A stretch of DNA of 50,772 nt from positions 1-50,772 of the forward strand of contig NZ_SMKV01000039.1 of NCBI RefSeq assembly GCF_004348445.1, given 5' to 3'. This DNA comes from Saccharopolyspora aridisoli. GTDB taxonomy: Bacteria; Actinomycetota; Actinomycetes; Mycobacteriales; Pseudonocardiaceae. Below the pieces are notes generated by a model. That model had not been told where the DNA came from. It searched no databases and worked only from the letters and a program-made list of their open reading frames with translations. A program made the translations under genes and the position numbers. Shown one piece after another: positions 25,284-33,338 of the stretch (its first letter is position 1; each line of letters starts with the position of its first letter).

Positions 25284-26387
25284 GTGCGCGGGGTCGACTA
25301 CTACGAACTCCTCGGTGTGGGGAGCGACGCGACGCCGGTCGAGATCAGATCGGCTTATCGGACGCTCGCCCGCAGCATGCACCCCGACGTCGGCGGTAGC
25401 GACGGTGCGTTCCGGCTCCTGCGAGAGGCGTACGAGACGCTCACCGACCCGGTGCGCCGCGCTTCCTACGACAGCGGTCGGCGCCGTCCGGTCGAGGCAG
25501 AGACCGCTCCGTCGAGGCGTCCGCGACGGCCGGGCGGGACCAGGCGGCCCGGACGCGACTTCGGCGAGGACCCGGACTACGTGCCCCGGATGCCGAAGGT
25601 GCGGCTCGACGACCTCGCCTGGTGGGACAGCGTCGACCCGCAGGCGCGGGTGCAGTACCTGCCGGTTCTCGGTCCGGACCGGATGCCGACGTTTGCGCTG
25701 GTCGGCGCCTGGTCATTGCTCTTGCTGGCCGGGTTGGCGGTCGAGCTCAACGCGGTGTTGATGGCGACCTGGCTGGGTCTGCTGATCAGCTCCGGAGTCG
25801 TGATCGTGGTGCTCCTGCGTCGCCACATCGGCGCCCACCGGGAGCATCGGATGTTCACCGCCGAGTTCGGCAACCAGCGCATCTTCGGGCTGCCCGACAT
25901 CCAGCACGAGCGGGCCCAGCTGCTCACCGCCGAGTTGTGCGCGAAGTACCTCATCCGGTTGCCCGGCGTGCGGGTGTTCCACGGTCTGACTTGGCAGGAC
26001 TCGGTGTTCGAGGACGTTCACCACGCGGTGCTGTGCGGACGTCGCCTGGTGCTCGTGGAGTCCAAGAGCTGGTTGCCCGGGCACTACACGACCGACGAGA
26101 AGGGGTCGCTGTGGCGCAACGGGCATCCGTTCCGCGGCGGCGTGACCCGGCTGAACGAGGGCGTGGCCAACTTCGAGGGGCTGCTGCCCGAGGTCGAGGT
26201 GCGCGGTGCGGTGCTGATCTACCCCAGCCGGGCCGGCGAGATCACCACCGTCGAGCAGCCTGACGAGCGGGTGGTGCCGATGACTCCGGCGCAGTTCGTC
26301 AAGGAGATCGGGCACTGGCTCGCGCAGGACCCGGTCACCGTGGATCGCGACGTCTTCACCACCGTGCTCGACCAGTTGGTGGACTGA
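25284..26387 (+). CDS. J-domain, membrane-spanning NERD domain protein
   Basis: A 367-residue protein with three parts. An N-terminal DnaJ domain (about 3-65) carries HPDVGG at 33-38 and DPVRRASYDSG. A basic linker and two transmembrane helices follow at about 135-175 (LVGAWSLLLLAGLAVEL, MATWLGLLISSGVVIVVLL). The C-terminal domain is NERD-like, a nuclease-related fold, with HHAVLCGRRLVLVESKSW at about 248-265. J domains recruit Hsp70; NERD domains are predicted nucleases or DNA-binding domains. The combined role is unknown. GTG 25284 is chosen because GGGGGAGGG precedes it and it begins RGVDYYELLGV. Confidence 0.8.
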   Translation: MRGVDYYELLGVGSDATPVEIRSAYRTLARSMHPDVGGSDGAFRLLREAYETLTDPVRRASYDSGRRRPVEAETAPSRRPRRPGGTRRPGRDFGEDPDYVPRMPKVRLDDLAWWDSVDPQARVQYLPVLGPDRMPTFALVGAWSLLLLAGLAVELNAVLMATWLGLLISSGVVIVVLLRRHIGAHREHRMFTAEFGNQRIFGLPDIQHERAQLLTAELCAKYLIRLPGVRVFHGLTWQDSVFEDVHHAVLCGRRLVLVESKSWLPGHYTTDEKGSLWRNGHPFRGGVTRLNEGVANFEGLLPEVEVRGAVLIYPSRAGEITTVEQPDERVVPMTPAQFVKEIGHWLAQDPVTVDRDVFTTVLDQLVD

Positions 26388-26483
26388 CACCCTTCGTCGG
26401 CGGCCACCGATGAGTTTCCAACGCGCGTCGAGTCGATACCTGCGATCGAATCTCGACAGCGCGATGGAAGGGGTGCGTCTCGA

Positions 26484-26888
26484 ATGACCACGAGTGCGAC
26501 CGAGACCAAGGCTCCGCCGAGACGGGCGGCCAACACCGGGCTCTGGGTGCTGCAGGTGCTGCTCGCGGCGTTCTTCGTCTTCGCATCGGTCCCGAAGCTG
26601 CTCGGTGATCCGATGGCCGTGCAGATGTTCGACCTGATCGGCTTCGGGCAGTGGTTCCGGTACCTGACCGGGTCGGTCGAACTGCTCGGTGCGATCGGGC
26701 TGCTGGTCCCGCGGCTGTGCGGGCTCGCGGCGCTCGGTCTTGCGCTGGTGATGGTGGGCGCCGCGCTGGCGCAGGTCTTCCCGCTCGGCGCCCCTGCGGT
26801 GGCCCTGTCGCCGCTCGTGCTGTGCGTGGTCCTCGTGCTCCTCGCCTGGGCCCGGCGCGGCACGATCCCCGTCCCCGCCCGATCCTGA
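26484..26888 (+). CDS. DoxX family membrane protein
   Basis: A 134-residue four-helix membrane protein of the DoxX/YphA type. VLLAAFFVFASVPKLLGDP at the first helix, TGSVELLGAIGLL and the following two helices match the family. DoxX proteins have been tied to quinone or thiosulfate redox and to membrane-associated oxidoreductase complexes; a precise role is not established. GAAGGGG lies upstream of ATG 26484. It heads a run of three short genes with the VOC and dienelactone-hydrolase genes. Confidence 0.85.
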   Translation: MTTSATETKAPPRRAANTGLWVLQVLLAAFFVFASVPKLLGDPMAVQMFDLIGFGQWFRYLTGSVELLGAIGLLVPRLCGLAALGLALVMVGAALAQVFPLGAPAVALSPLVLCVVLVLLAWARRGTIPVPARS

Positions 26889-26921
26889 CAGTTCCGACCT
26901 CAACTGAGTGGAGTGACGACG

Positions 26922-27314
26922 ATGGCCATGAAGACCTTCCTCAACCTGCCCGTCAAGGACTTGGACCGCTCGGTCGAGTTCTTCACCGCGCTGGGGTTCA
27001 CCTTCGACCAGAACTTCACCGACGAGAACGCCACCTGCATGGTGATCAGTGACGACAGCTACGCGATGTTGCTGGTGGAACCGTTCTTCAAGTCCTTCAT
27101 CACCAAGGACTTGGCGGATGCGACCAAGGTCGCCGAGGTCATCACCGCCCTCACCGTCGACTCGCGCGAGCAGGTGGACCAACTCGTGGCGAAGGCTCGT
27201 GCGGCCGGATCGCCTCGCATCGGGGACGTCGTGGAAGAAGGCCCGATGTACAGCCGGAGCTTCGAAGACCCGGACGGGCACATCTGGGAGATCTTCCACA
27301 TGCCGCTCGACTGA
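26922..27314 (+). CDS. VOC superfamily protein (glyoxalase/bleomycin-resistance fold)
   Basis: A 130-residue protein with two beta-alpha-beta-beta-beta modules. MKTFLNLPVKDLDRSVEFF begins module one, and RSFEDPDGHIWEIFHM ends module two with the usual metal-ligand glutamate. Members include glyoxalase I, ring-cleavage dioxygenases and antibiotic-binding proteins. This subgroup is commonly annotated only as VOC. ATG 26922 has GTGGAG nine bases before it; GTG 26913 is an in-frame alternative. Confidence 0.85.
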   Translation: MAMKTFLNLPVKDLDRSVEFFTALGFTFDQNFTDENATCMVISDDSYAMLLVEPFFKSFITKDLADATKVAEVITALTVDSREQVDQLVAKARAAGSPRIGDVVEEGPMYSRSFEDPDGHIWEIFHMPLD

Positions 27315-27402
27315 GGGCTGCGATCAACTGTTCGCGGCGGGATCATGGTGCGGGCACGAGCGGCCCCGGCGAACGGTCATCCTCCGACGAAGGAGCACGA
27401 GC

Positions 27403-28086
27403 TTGACGAACCCGCACCAGAACGTCAGCTTCACCAGCAACGGGCGGACAGCCCACGGCTACCTGGCGACTCCCGGGCGACCGGGCCCGGGAGTGGTGGT
27501 GGTCCAGGAGTGGTGGGGGCTGACCGACCACGTTGCCGATGTCGCGGACCGCTTCGCCGCCGAAGGCTTCGTGGCCTTGGCCCCGGACCTCTACGGGGGC
27601 CACACCACGCACGACGCGCAGGAAGCCGCCCGGATGATGCAGGAGCTGCCGGTCGACCGGGCGGCTCGTGACCTGGCCGGAGCCGTGGACCACCTGCTCG
27701 GGCACGAGCTGGTGACCGGGTCGGCGGTCGGCACCGTCGGCTTCTGCATGGGCGGCAAGTTCGCGCTGGTCCTGGCTGCCCAGCAGGGTGACCGCATCGG
27801 CGCCGTCATCCCCTTCTACGGAATCCCACCGGTCGAGACGGACTTCTCCGGGATGACGGCGCCGATGCTCGGTCACTTCGGCGAGTACGACCGCGGCGTC
27901 ACGGTGGACGCCGTCGGTGAGGTGGCGGACAAGATCAAGAAGCAGACCGAGGTCCACCCCCAGATCCACGTCTACGCGGCGGGCCACGCGTTCTTCAACG
28001 ACCAGAACCCCGCGTCGTACCACGAGGAATCGGCCCGCGTCGCCTGGCCGCGCACCCTGGACTTCCTGCACCGCCACCTGGGCTGA
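27403..28086 (+). CDS. dienelactone hydrolase family protein
   Basis: A 227-residue alpha/beta hydrolase. The catalytic triad is C115 in GFCMGGKF, D163 in GEYDRGV and H195 in AGHAFFND. E36 in VVQEWWGL is the residue that activates the cysteine in true dienelactone hydrolases. These enzymes open dienelactones in chlorocatechol degradation, but most actinobacterial homologues have other ester or lactone substrates. A TTG start at 27403 is supported by AAGGAGC ten bases upstream and by MTNPHQNVSF matching the family N-terminus. The palindrome TCCACTGTGGA begins five bases after the stop. Confidence 0.88.
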   Translation: MTNPHQNVSFTSNGRTAHGYLATPGRPGPGVVVVQEWWGLTDHVADVADRFAAEGFVALAPDLYGGHTTHDAQEAARMMQELPVDRAARDLAGAVDHLLGHELVTGSAVGTVGFCMGGKFALVLAAQQGDRIGAVIPFYGIPPVETDFSGMTAPMLGHFGEYDRGVTVDAVGEVADKIKKQTEVHPQIHVYAAGHAFFNDQNPASYHEESARVAWPRTLDFLHRHLG

Positions 28087-28455
28087 GCTTTCCACTGTGG
28101 AGTTGTCGAACAGCGGTCGCGCTCGGAAGGGGCGTACCGGGGTGACCGGCCTCCGCGGAGGCCGGTTCTCGGTGGTCTTCTGGCGGTGCCGATACTCGGC
28201 TCGTGATCTCGTGGTTTGAGGATCGGCGCCCGAGTCACGTGGCGGTGGGCCGGATTTGCTCGCCACGCCACCACATCCAGGTGCGCGCAACCCGTGTCGG
28301 ACCAGTGCCCATGTCATCGAACTCATGTTCCCATTGTGCCGCCGGCCATTCGGACATGCGAGCGGATGGAGATCGCTGGATGGGATGATCTACCTGGTCA
28401 CGCTCCGAAATGAGTTGAGTGGGGAGCGCCTCGTCACACCACTGCGGAGTGACCA
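28087..28455. other. intergenic region, hairpin and palindrome, no supported gene
   Basis: A 369-base gap between convergent genes. It holds TCCACTGTGGA at 28091-28101 and a 22-bp perfect palindrome at 28145-28166. The part from about 28200 to 28450 is visibly less GC-rich than its surroundings. A short minus-strand frame starting near 28357 (MSEWPAAQWEHEFDDMG) is open, but its codon use is poor and I do not recognise it. Confidence 0.5.
28145..28166. terminator. perfect 22-bp palindrome, probable bidirectional terminator
   Basis: ACCGGCCTCCG and CGGAGGCCGGT abut to form an uninterrupted 11-bp inverted repeat. It lies between the convergent dienelactone hydrolase and FAD-oxidase genes. A few central pairs would open to make the loop. 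Confidence 0.6.
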
Positions 28456-29625
28456 TCACTGCTGGCCGGCGAACCGCACCTTTCCCAAGGGCGGCAACGA
28501 GTCTCGACCGACGAGCCGGTCAGGGCGGAAATGCCGGAGCTCCGGCGCGGTGTCACCGCCGAGCAGCTCGGTCGCGGCGAGCCTGCCGAGCAGCGGCCCC
28601 AGCGTGACCCCGCTGTGCGTGGCCAGCACGTAGATCCGCCCGGTCTCGCCCAGGAAGCCCGCCACCGTCAACCCGTCGCCGGGCATCGACCGCTGTCCGA
28701 CCCGGAGGGATTCCAGAACCGCGCCGGAGGTCCCCGCCAGCAGGTCGTTCACCCGCCGGCACAGCTCCTGGGCGTGGTGGCCGTCCACCGCAGGAGGATT
28801 CGCCGGATCCGCGTGGGCGTCGAGGTCCAGGCCCTGCACCACGAGTCGCCCGCCGCCGTCGGGACGCACGTTCAGCGCAGGCGTGGTCAGCACCGCGTCC
28901 AGCCGGGTCGGCAGGGCAGCGGTGCATCCCAGCAGCCCGACGGTGGCCGATCCCGCGACGTCCGGATCGGCCATCGCCACCCGGTGACCGGTGGTCGCGG
29001 TCAGCGACTCGGTCCAGCGCCCGGCCGCGAACACCACCGCGTCGGCGGTCGCGGAGTCACCGTCCGACAAGGTGATCCGCACCCCGCTCCCGGTCTCGGA
29101 CACCGACACGACCTCGGCCGGGCAACACAGGTCGGCGCCGTTCTCGCGTGCCTCTCCCCACAAGCGCGCGACCAGCAGCGCCGGGATCAGATGACCCTCG
29201 GTGGGGTAGTGGGCGATGTCCCGCACGCCGTTCGGAACGAGGAGGTCGGGCACCAGGTCGCGGGCCTGCGACGGCCCGATCCACCTCACCGGGTAATCCC
29301 GGTCCTCCAGTTCGCGCACCGAGGCGGCCAACCGTTCGGTCCCGGCCGGGTCCTGGGCCCATTCGATGTTCCCACCCAACGTCAGCCACGGCGCGCACCG
29401 GCCCGGCGAGGACGCCAGGGCGTCGTGCTCGGCCATGCCCGCAACGTTCAGGTCGTGGTACGGGCGCGGGTTCTTGCTGTGCGAGTTCACCCAGGCGAAC
29501 GAGGTGTTCGAGGTGCCCGCCAGCGGCGCGGTGCGTTCGAAGACGGTGACCTGGGCACCTGCGAGGCTCAGGGAGCGCGCGGTTGCCGCGCCCAGGACAC
29601 CCAGTCCGATCACGGCGATGTTCAT
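28456..29625 (-). CDS. FAD-dependent oxidoreductase, D-amino-acid oxidase family
   Basis: A 389-residue DAO-fold flavoprotein with IGLGVLGAATARSL at the N-terminus for FAD binding and VFERTAPLAGTSNTSFAW next. Near the C-terminus LATHSGVTLGPLLGRLAATELL is the family's second FAD-contacting segment. Relatives oxidise D-amino acids, glycine, sarcosine or other secondary amines to imines. ATG 29625 overlaps the symporter stop by ATGA (29622-29625), so the oxidase probably acts on the imported compound. The in-frame upstream extension reads through the symporter and is not used. Confidence 0.88.
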   Translation of the reverse strand: MNIAVIGLGVLGAATARSLSLAGAQVTVFERTAPLAGTSNTSFAWVNSHSKNPRPYHDLNVAGMAEHDALASSPGRCAPWLTLGGNIEWAQDPAGTERLAASVRELEDRDYPVRWIGPSQARDLVPDLLVPNGVRDIAHYPTEGHLIPALLVARLWGEARENGADLCCPAEVVSVSETGSGVRITLSDGDSATADAVVFAAGRWTESLTATTGHRVAMADPDVAGSATVGLLGCTAALPTRLDAVLTTPALNVRPDGGGRLVVQGLDLDAHADPANPPAVDGHHAQELCRRVNDLLAGTSGAVLESLRVGQRSMPGDGLTVAGFLGETGRIYVLATHSGVTLGPLLGRLAATELLGGDTAPELRHFRPDRLVGRDSLPPLGKVRFAGQQ

Positions 29626-31055
29626 GCTTGGACTGCCCTTTCGTTCTCGACGGCGGGACGGGCGGGGGTGAGCAGTGCGGTTCCCAGCACTGCCACGGTC
29701 GAGATGGCGATGCCGTAGACCGCGTAGGGCACGGTGGTGTCCGCGAGCTGGGCGAGGGCGCACCCCACGATGCCTGCGACCATGCCCGCGATGGCGGCCG
29801 CCGGGGTGAGCCGGCGTCGCCGGTGCAGCAGGTACCCGAGGAAGATCGGCGCCGCCAGCGCCGCCGCCGAGTAGGCGTAGGTCGCCACCAGCCAGCTCAG
29901 CGCCTTCGGGAACAGGATCGCCAGCACCGCGGCGAGGACCGACACGCCGACGGTGATCATCCGCGACAGCGACACGGTCTGCCGCTCACCGGCCTGCTTG
30001 CCCGCGATGTTCTGGTAGACGTCGCGGGTCAGGTTGGCCACCACCGACTGCAGCGCGGCACCGGTGGTGGAGATGATGGTGGACACCAGGAACGCGCCGA
30101 AGACGATTACCAGCCAGGTCGGCAGCTGGGTGAGCAGCCAGCCTGCGGCGTCCTCCTCGTTGACCAGGCCCGGGTTCATCGAGTGAACGGCGAGGCCGAT
30201 GCACCCGGCGTAGATGCCGCCGATGAGCATCGTCAGGCCGGACAGGCCCAGCCCGCGACGGGCGTCGGAGACCTTCTTGGTGGCGAAGACCCGCTGGTAG
30301 TAGAGCTGGTTGGTGAGCGTTCCGGGCAGGATCGCCGCGACCCACAGCCAGATCTGGTCCCAGCCGGCCGCCGTGAACCCCTCCCAGCCCCACAGCCGCT
30401 GCGGGACGGTCGCGGTGATCTGGCCCCAACCGCCTGCGAGGTGGATGGCGTATGCGGCCACGCCCAGCGACATGGCGATCATGAAGATGCCGAACACGAA
30501 GTCGGTCCACGCGACCGAGGTCAGGCCGCCGGGCAGCACGAACAGCAGCGACGCCACCATGATGACCAGGATCAGCGCGGTCGGCGACACGCCGGTGAGC
30601 TGGCCGAAGAGCTGCGCGAACGCCACGAACTGGGTGGCCAGCCAGCCGAAGGGCACTACCAGCGCTGCCAGCGCGGCGATCGCGATGGCCAGCCGGTTGC
30701 GGCCGTAAAGTTCGGTGATGATGTCGGGGACGGTGGTGAAGCGCTGCTCGCGCAGCCATCTCGCGATCCACATCAGCACGAGGAACCCGACGAGCACGCA
30801 TCCCTCGTAGAGGAACACCGACCACCCGGAGCGGTAGCCGATGCCGACGTGCGCGATGAGCACGCCGCCGCCGGTGGCGGTGGCGAACTGGGTGATGATG
30901 ACGACGATCAGCGGCAGCGATTCACCCGCGGAAAGCCAGTCCGCGGAGTTCTTCGCCTTGCGTCCGAAGTAGACGGACATGCCGATGCCGAATCCGATGA
31001 CCAGCAGGCTGGCGATGATGATCCCGGCGATCTGGCCGGTGGAACCGGTGAGCAT
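29622..31055 (-). CDS. sodium:solute symporter family protein
   Basis: A 477-residue membrane protein with about 13 helices of the SSS (PutP/PanF) family. The N-terminal VYFGRKAKNSADWLSAGE is typical, as is GGVLIAHVGIGY in helix two. A conserved region with LPGTLTNQLYYQRVFATK lies at mid-protein. Family members import proline, pantothenate, amines or sugars with sodium. It sits between two amine-oxidase-type genes, 18 bases downstream of one and overlapping the other, so its cargo is probably their substrate. Confidence 0.9.
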   Translation of the reverse strand: MLTGSTGQIAGIIIASLLVIGFGIGMSVYFGRKAKNSADWLSAGESLPLIVVIITQFATATGGGVLIAHVGIGYRSGWSVFLYEGCVLVGFLVLMWIARWLREQRFTTVPDIITELYGRNRLAIAIAALAALVVPFGWLATQFVAFAQLFGQLTGVSPTALILVIMVASLLFVLPGGLTSVAWTDFVFGIFMIAMSLGVAAYAIHLAGGWGQITATVPQRLWGWEGFTAAGWDQIWLWVAAILPGTLTNQLYYQRVFATKKVSDARRGLGLSGLTMLIGGIYAGCIGLAVHSMNPGLVNEEDAAGWLLTQLPTWLVIVFGAFLVSTIISTTGAALQSVVANLTRDVYQNIAGKQAGERQTVSLSRMITVGVSVLAAVLAILFPKALSWLVATYAYSAAALAAPIFLGYLLHRRRRLTPAAAIAGMVAGIVGCALAQLADTTVPYAVYGIAISTVAVLGTALLTPARPAVENERAVQA

Positions 31056-31073
31056 GGTTTGCCTCCAGTGGGC

Positions 31074-32201
31074 TCACAGCGGGAAGCGGTTCGGGTCGAG
31101 CGTTGCGATGTCGTGCGAGGTGCCCCCGGTCAGCGCGAGGTCCGCGCCGATCTCGCCGAAGGCGGGCGCGAGCTTGAAGCCGTGCCCGGAGAAACCGGTC
31201 ATGACGGTGGCCAGGCGGTGACCCGGGAGCGGGCCGAGCAGGGCGTGGTCGTCAGGGGTGAAACCCTCGGCGAAGGTGCCGGTCCGCATCGGGTGCGGTG
31301 TCACTCCCGGCAGCAGCCGCGCGGCGGCGGCCGAAGCGGCTCGTGCGTGGTCGGTCGTGGAGTTGCGCGGGAGGTCGTCCGGGCCGTCGAGCTCGGGCCA
31401 ACCGAGGTGGTGCGGCACGATCTTGATCGCGACTCCGTCGAGAGCCGGGAAGCAGGAGAACCCGGCTTCGGCGTGCCTGCGGATGGCGATGGGCAGCGAC
31501 ACAGGCGAGTGCGCTGCGACGTCGCGCGCGGCGAACCAGTAGGCGGTGATCAGGCGCGCCTCAACCGGGAGGTTCCGCAGCGGCGCGAGTCGTCGCGCCC
31601 ACGGGCCGGGCGCGAAGATCACGTGGTCGACGTCGAATGTGCTGTCGTCGCTGGTGATCCGCCAGCCGTCCGTGGTCTCGGTGGCGTCGGCGACGGGGTG
31701 GTAAGGCAGGATCTTGGCCCCCGCTGACTCGGCGGACCGCAGCGCGGCCTGCACGGCGGGTTCCGGTCGCAGCACACCGGCCGCCGGGTCGAGCACCATC
31801 ACCTCGCCGTCGTCGAGACGGTGTTGCGGGAACCGCTTTCGCGCCTCGGCGGTGTCGAGGACCTCGTGGTCGAGCCCGGCGTCTTCGGCACAGCGCCGCA
31901 CCGCGGAGACGTCGGGGTTCTCGGGTGCGCCGATGGTCAGCCCACCGCACATCGTCAGCAGTCGCGCGTCCGCGCAGCGTTCCAGCTCGCGCCACAGCGC
32001 TTCGGCGCGCTGCAGCAGCGGCACGTAACCGGCGCCTTCCTTGTAGGCGGTGCGGAAGATGCGGGATTCGCCTGCTGAGGCGCCCCGGTCGTGGCCGGGG
32101 CCGTAGGCGTCGAAGGCCAGCACCTCGGCTCCGCGCAGCGCGAGCCGCCAGGCCGTCATGGCACCGATGACGCCGGTGCCGATCACCGCGACGCGAGTCA
32201 T
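31074..32201 (-). CDS. FAD oxidase of the sarcosine/N-methyltryptophan oxidase family
   Basis: A 375-residue DAO-family flavoprotein with GTGVIGAMTAWRLALRG for FAD binding, GASAGESRIFRTAY and TPDDHALLGPLPG, and a C-terminal FSGHGFKLAPAFGE. These are hallmarks of monomeric sarcosine oxidase and N-methyl-L-tryptophan oxidase. In those enzymes a cysteine just before the TPDE motif holds FAD covalently; here the segment is RTGTFAEGFTPDDH with no cysteine, so FAD is probably non-covalent. ATG 32201 is chosen because GGAGGAGTG precedes it, in place of the ATG two codons earlier. Substrate is likely a secondary amine. Confidence 0.87.
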   Translation of the reverse strand: MTRVAVIGTGVIGAMTAWRLALRGAEVLAFDAYGPGHDRGASAGESRIFRTAYKEGAGYVPLLQRAEALWRELERCADARLLTMCGGLTIGAPENPDVSAVRRCAEDAGLDHEVLDTAEARKRFPQHRLDDGEVMVLDPAAGVLRPEPAVQAALRSAESAGAKILPYHPVADATETTDGWRITSDDSTFDVDHVIFAPGPWARRLAPLRNLPVEARLITAYWFAARDVAAHSPVSLPIAIRRHAEAGFSCFPALDGVAIKIVPHHLGWPELDGPDDLPRNSTTDHARAASAAAARLLPGVTPHPMRTGTFAEGFTPDDHALLGPLPGHRLATVMTGFSGHGFKLAPAFGEIGADLALTGGTSHDIATLDPNRFPL

Positions 32202-32237
32202 GAACACTCCTCCGAGGTTTCCGGGCAGGCTGAACGA

Positions 32238-32258
32238 ACGGTTCCCACGCGGAACCGT
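32238..32258 (-). terminator. hairpin between gntR and the oxidase gene
   Basis: ACGGTTCC (32238-32245) and GGAACCGT (32251-32258) form a perfect 8-bp stem with loop CACGC. It lies in the 73-base gap between gntR and the oxidase. There is no T-run, so it may attenuate or protect the message instead of fully terminating. Confidence 0.4.
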
Positions 32259-32274
32259 CCGGGGTGAAGGGGGT

Positions 32275-32996
32275 TCAGCGGTCCTGCGTGGACAGGACGC
32301 TGTGCTCGATGAAGAACTCGACGAGGTCGGGTCGGATGATGTGCCACATGGCTTCGGCGAGCTTGCCGCCGGTGAGCCAGGTCAGCCGGCGCAGCCGGAT
32401 CACGGGCTGGCCCGGGGAGAGGTTCAGCCGGGACGCGGTGTCGTCGTCGAGCAGCACCGGGTCGATGTAGACGCGGGACTTGGCGGCGGGTACGCCGTTG
32501 CGGGAGAAGTAGTCGTGCACGGTCAGGTGGGCCAGGTCCTCGTCGAGCAGTCGTGGTGCCAGCGAGAACGGGACCGCGGACAGTTCGATGGCGATCGGGT
32601 TGTCGTCGACGTCGAACTTGAGCCGGCGCAGCTGCGTCACCGGCGCGTCGTCATCAATCCCGGGCATCTCGACGTCGGCGTCGCGCGCCCGGACGACCGC
32701 AGCTGAGTCCACCGCGTGCCGTCCGGGGATTTCCGGGCCCTGCAGCGCGGGGTTGACCAGGCGCAGCAGGTTCTCCTGCCGCGCGCCTTCGGCGACGAAC
32801 GTGCCGCGCCGGCGGTGTCGTTCCACCAGCCCGGCCTGGGCCAGTTCGGTCAGCACCCGCTGCGCGGTGGCACGGCTGACCGAGTACTCTCGCGCAGCTC
32901 CGCCTCGGTGGGGAGTTTGCTGCCGGGCAGCAGCGCACCCGAGCGGATCCGCTGCTCCAGTTCGGTGCGGATGCGCAGGTACGCCGGGGTCGCCAT
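32275..32996 (-). pseudogene. GntR/HutC family regulator, frameshifted as read
   Basis: Translation from ATG 32996 gives MATPAYLRIRTELEQRIRSG, then LLPGSKLPTEAELRE, a standard GntR winged-helix N-terminus. The frame then breaks near 32889-32892 and stops early. The reading continues one base out of phase as YSVSRATAQRVLTELAQAG, then VERHRRRGTFVAEG and a UTRA ligand-binding domain (about 80-240). Adding one G, so that GAGAG becomes GAGGAG on the minus strand, restores a 240-residue HutC-type regulator. It is either a true inactivating deletion or a sequence error. It sits at the head of the oxidase/symporter operon with palindromic sites just upstream. Confidence 0.8.
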
Positions 32997-33019
32997 GGAC
33001 GGAATCTAGCGGTGCGCAT

Positions 33020-33051
33020 TTGACCGGTCAATAGAAGATTCGAGCGGTCAA
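33020..33051. promoter_or_regulatory. putative GntR operator
   Basis: TTGACCGGTCAA (33020-33031) is a perfect 12-bp palindrome. A further GGTCAA half-site at 33046-33051 lies 20 bases on from the one inside the palindrome, about two helical turns. The palindrome begins 24 bases upstream of the gntR start, a position suited to autoregulation. Confidence 0.55.
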
Positions 33052-33056
33052 ACCAT

Positions 33057-33300
33057 GTGATGCCGTGTTGGCCGTCGGCGTGGCGCGATCTCCACTCGGA
33101 CCAGCACCAGCGGCTCGACGACGCGCTCGAGGTGCTGCTCGAGCGGGGGAGAGCCGCCGGTGAGGTGCGCGACGACGTCGGAGCGGCGGAGGTCATCCTG
33201 CTGCTGGGCGAGTTGGCCCGCGTTCCCGGAGCCGAGTGGGACGCGCGGGCTCAGCCGATGGTGTCGGTCATCGTCGACGGACTTCGCGCGCGTGATCTTG
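33057..33300 (+). pseudogene. remnant of a TetR family regulator, C-terminal part only
   Basis: One plus-strand frame encodes WRDLHSDQHQRLDDALEVLL, then ERGRAAGEVRDDV, AAEVILLLGELARVPGAEWD and VSVIVDGLRAR. This resembles the C-terminal ligand-binding domain of TetR regulators. The N-terminal DNA-binding domain is missing; the region in front is gntR promoter DNA. No stop follows at the expected end, because the frame runs on antisense to the next gene. I judge it a decayed fragment; boundaries are approximate. Confidence 0.5.
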
Positions 33301-33338
33301 AGAAGGGAAGCCCTCGTCCCGCAACGCACCCCCGCGCG

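Noticed and set aside
28235..28459. Short minus-strand open frame with MSEWPAAQWEHEFDDMG
   Set aside because: Codon use is unlike neighbouring genes, there is no clear ribosome-binding site, and I recognise no family.
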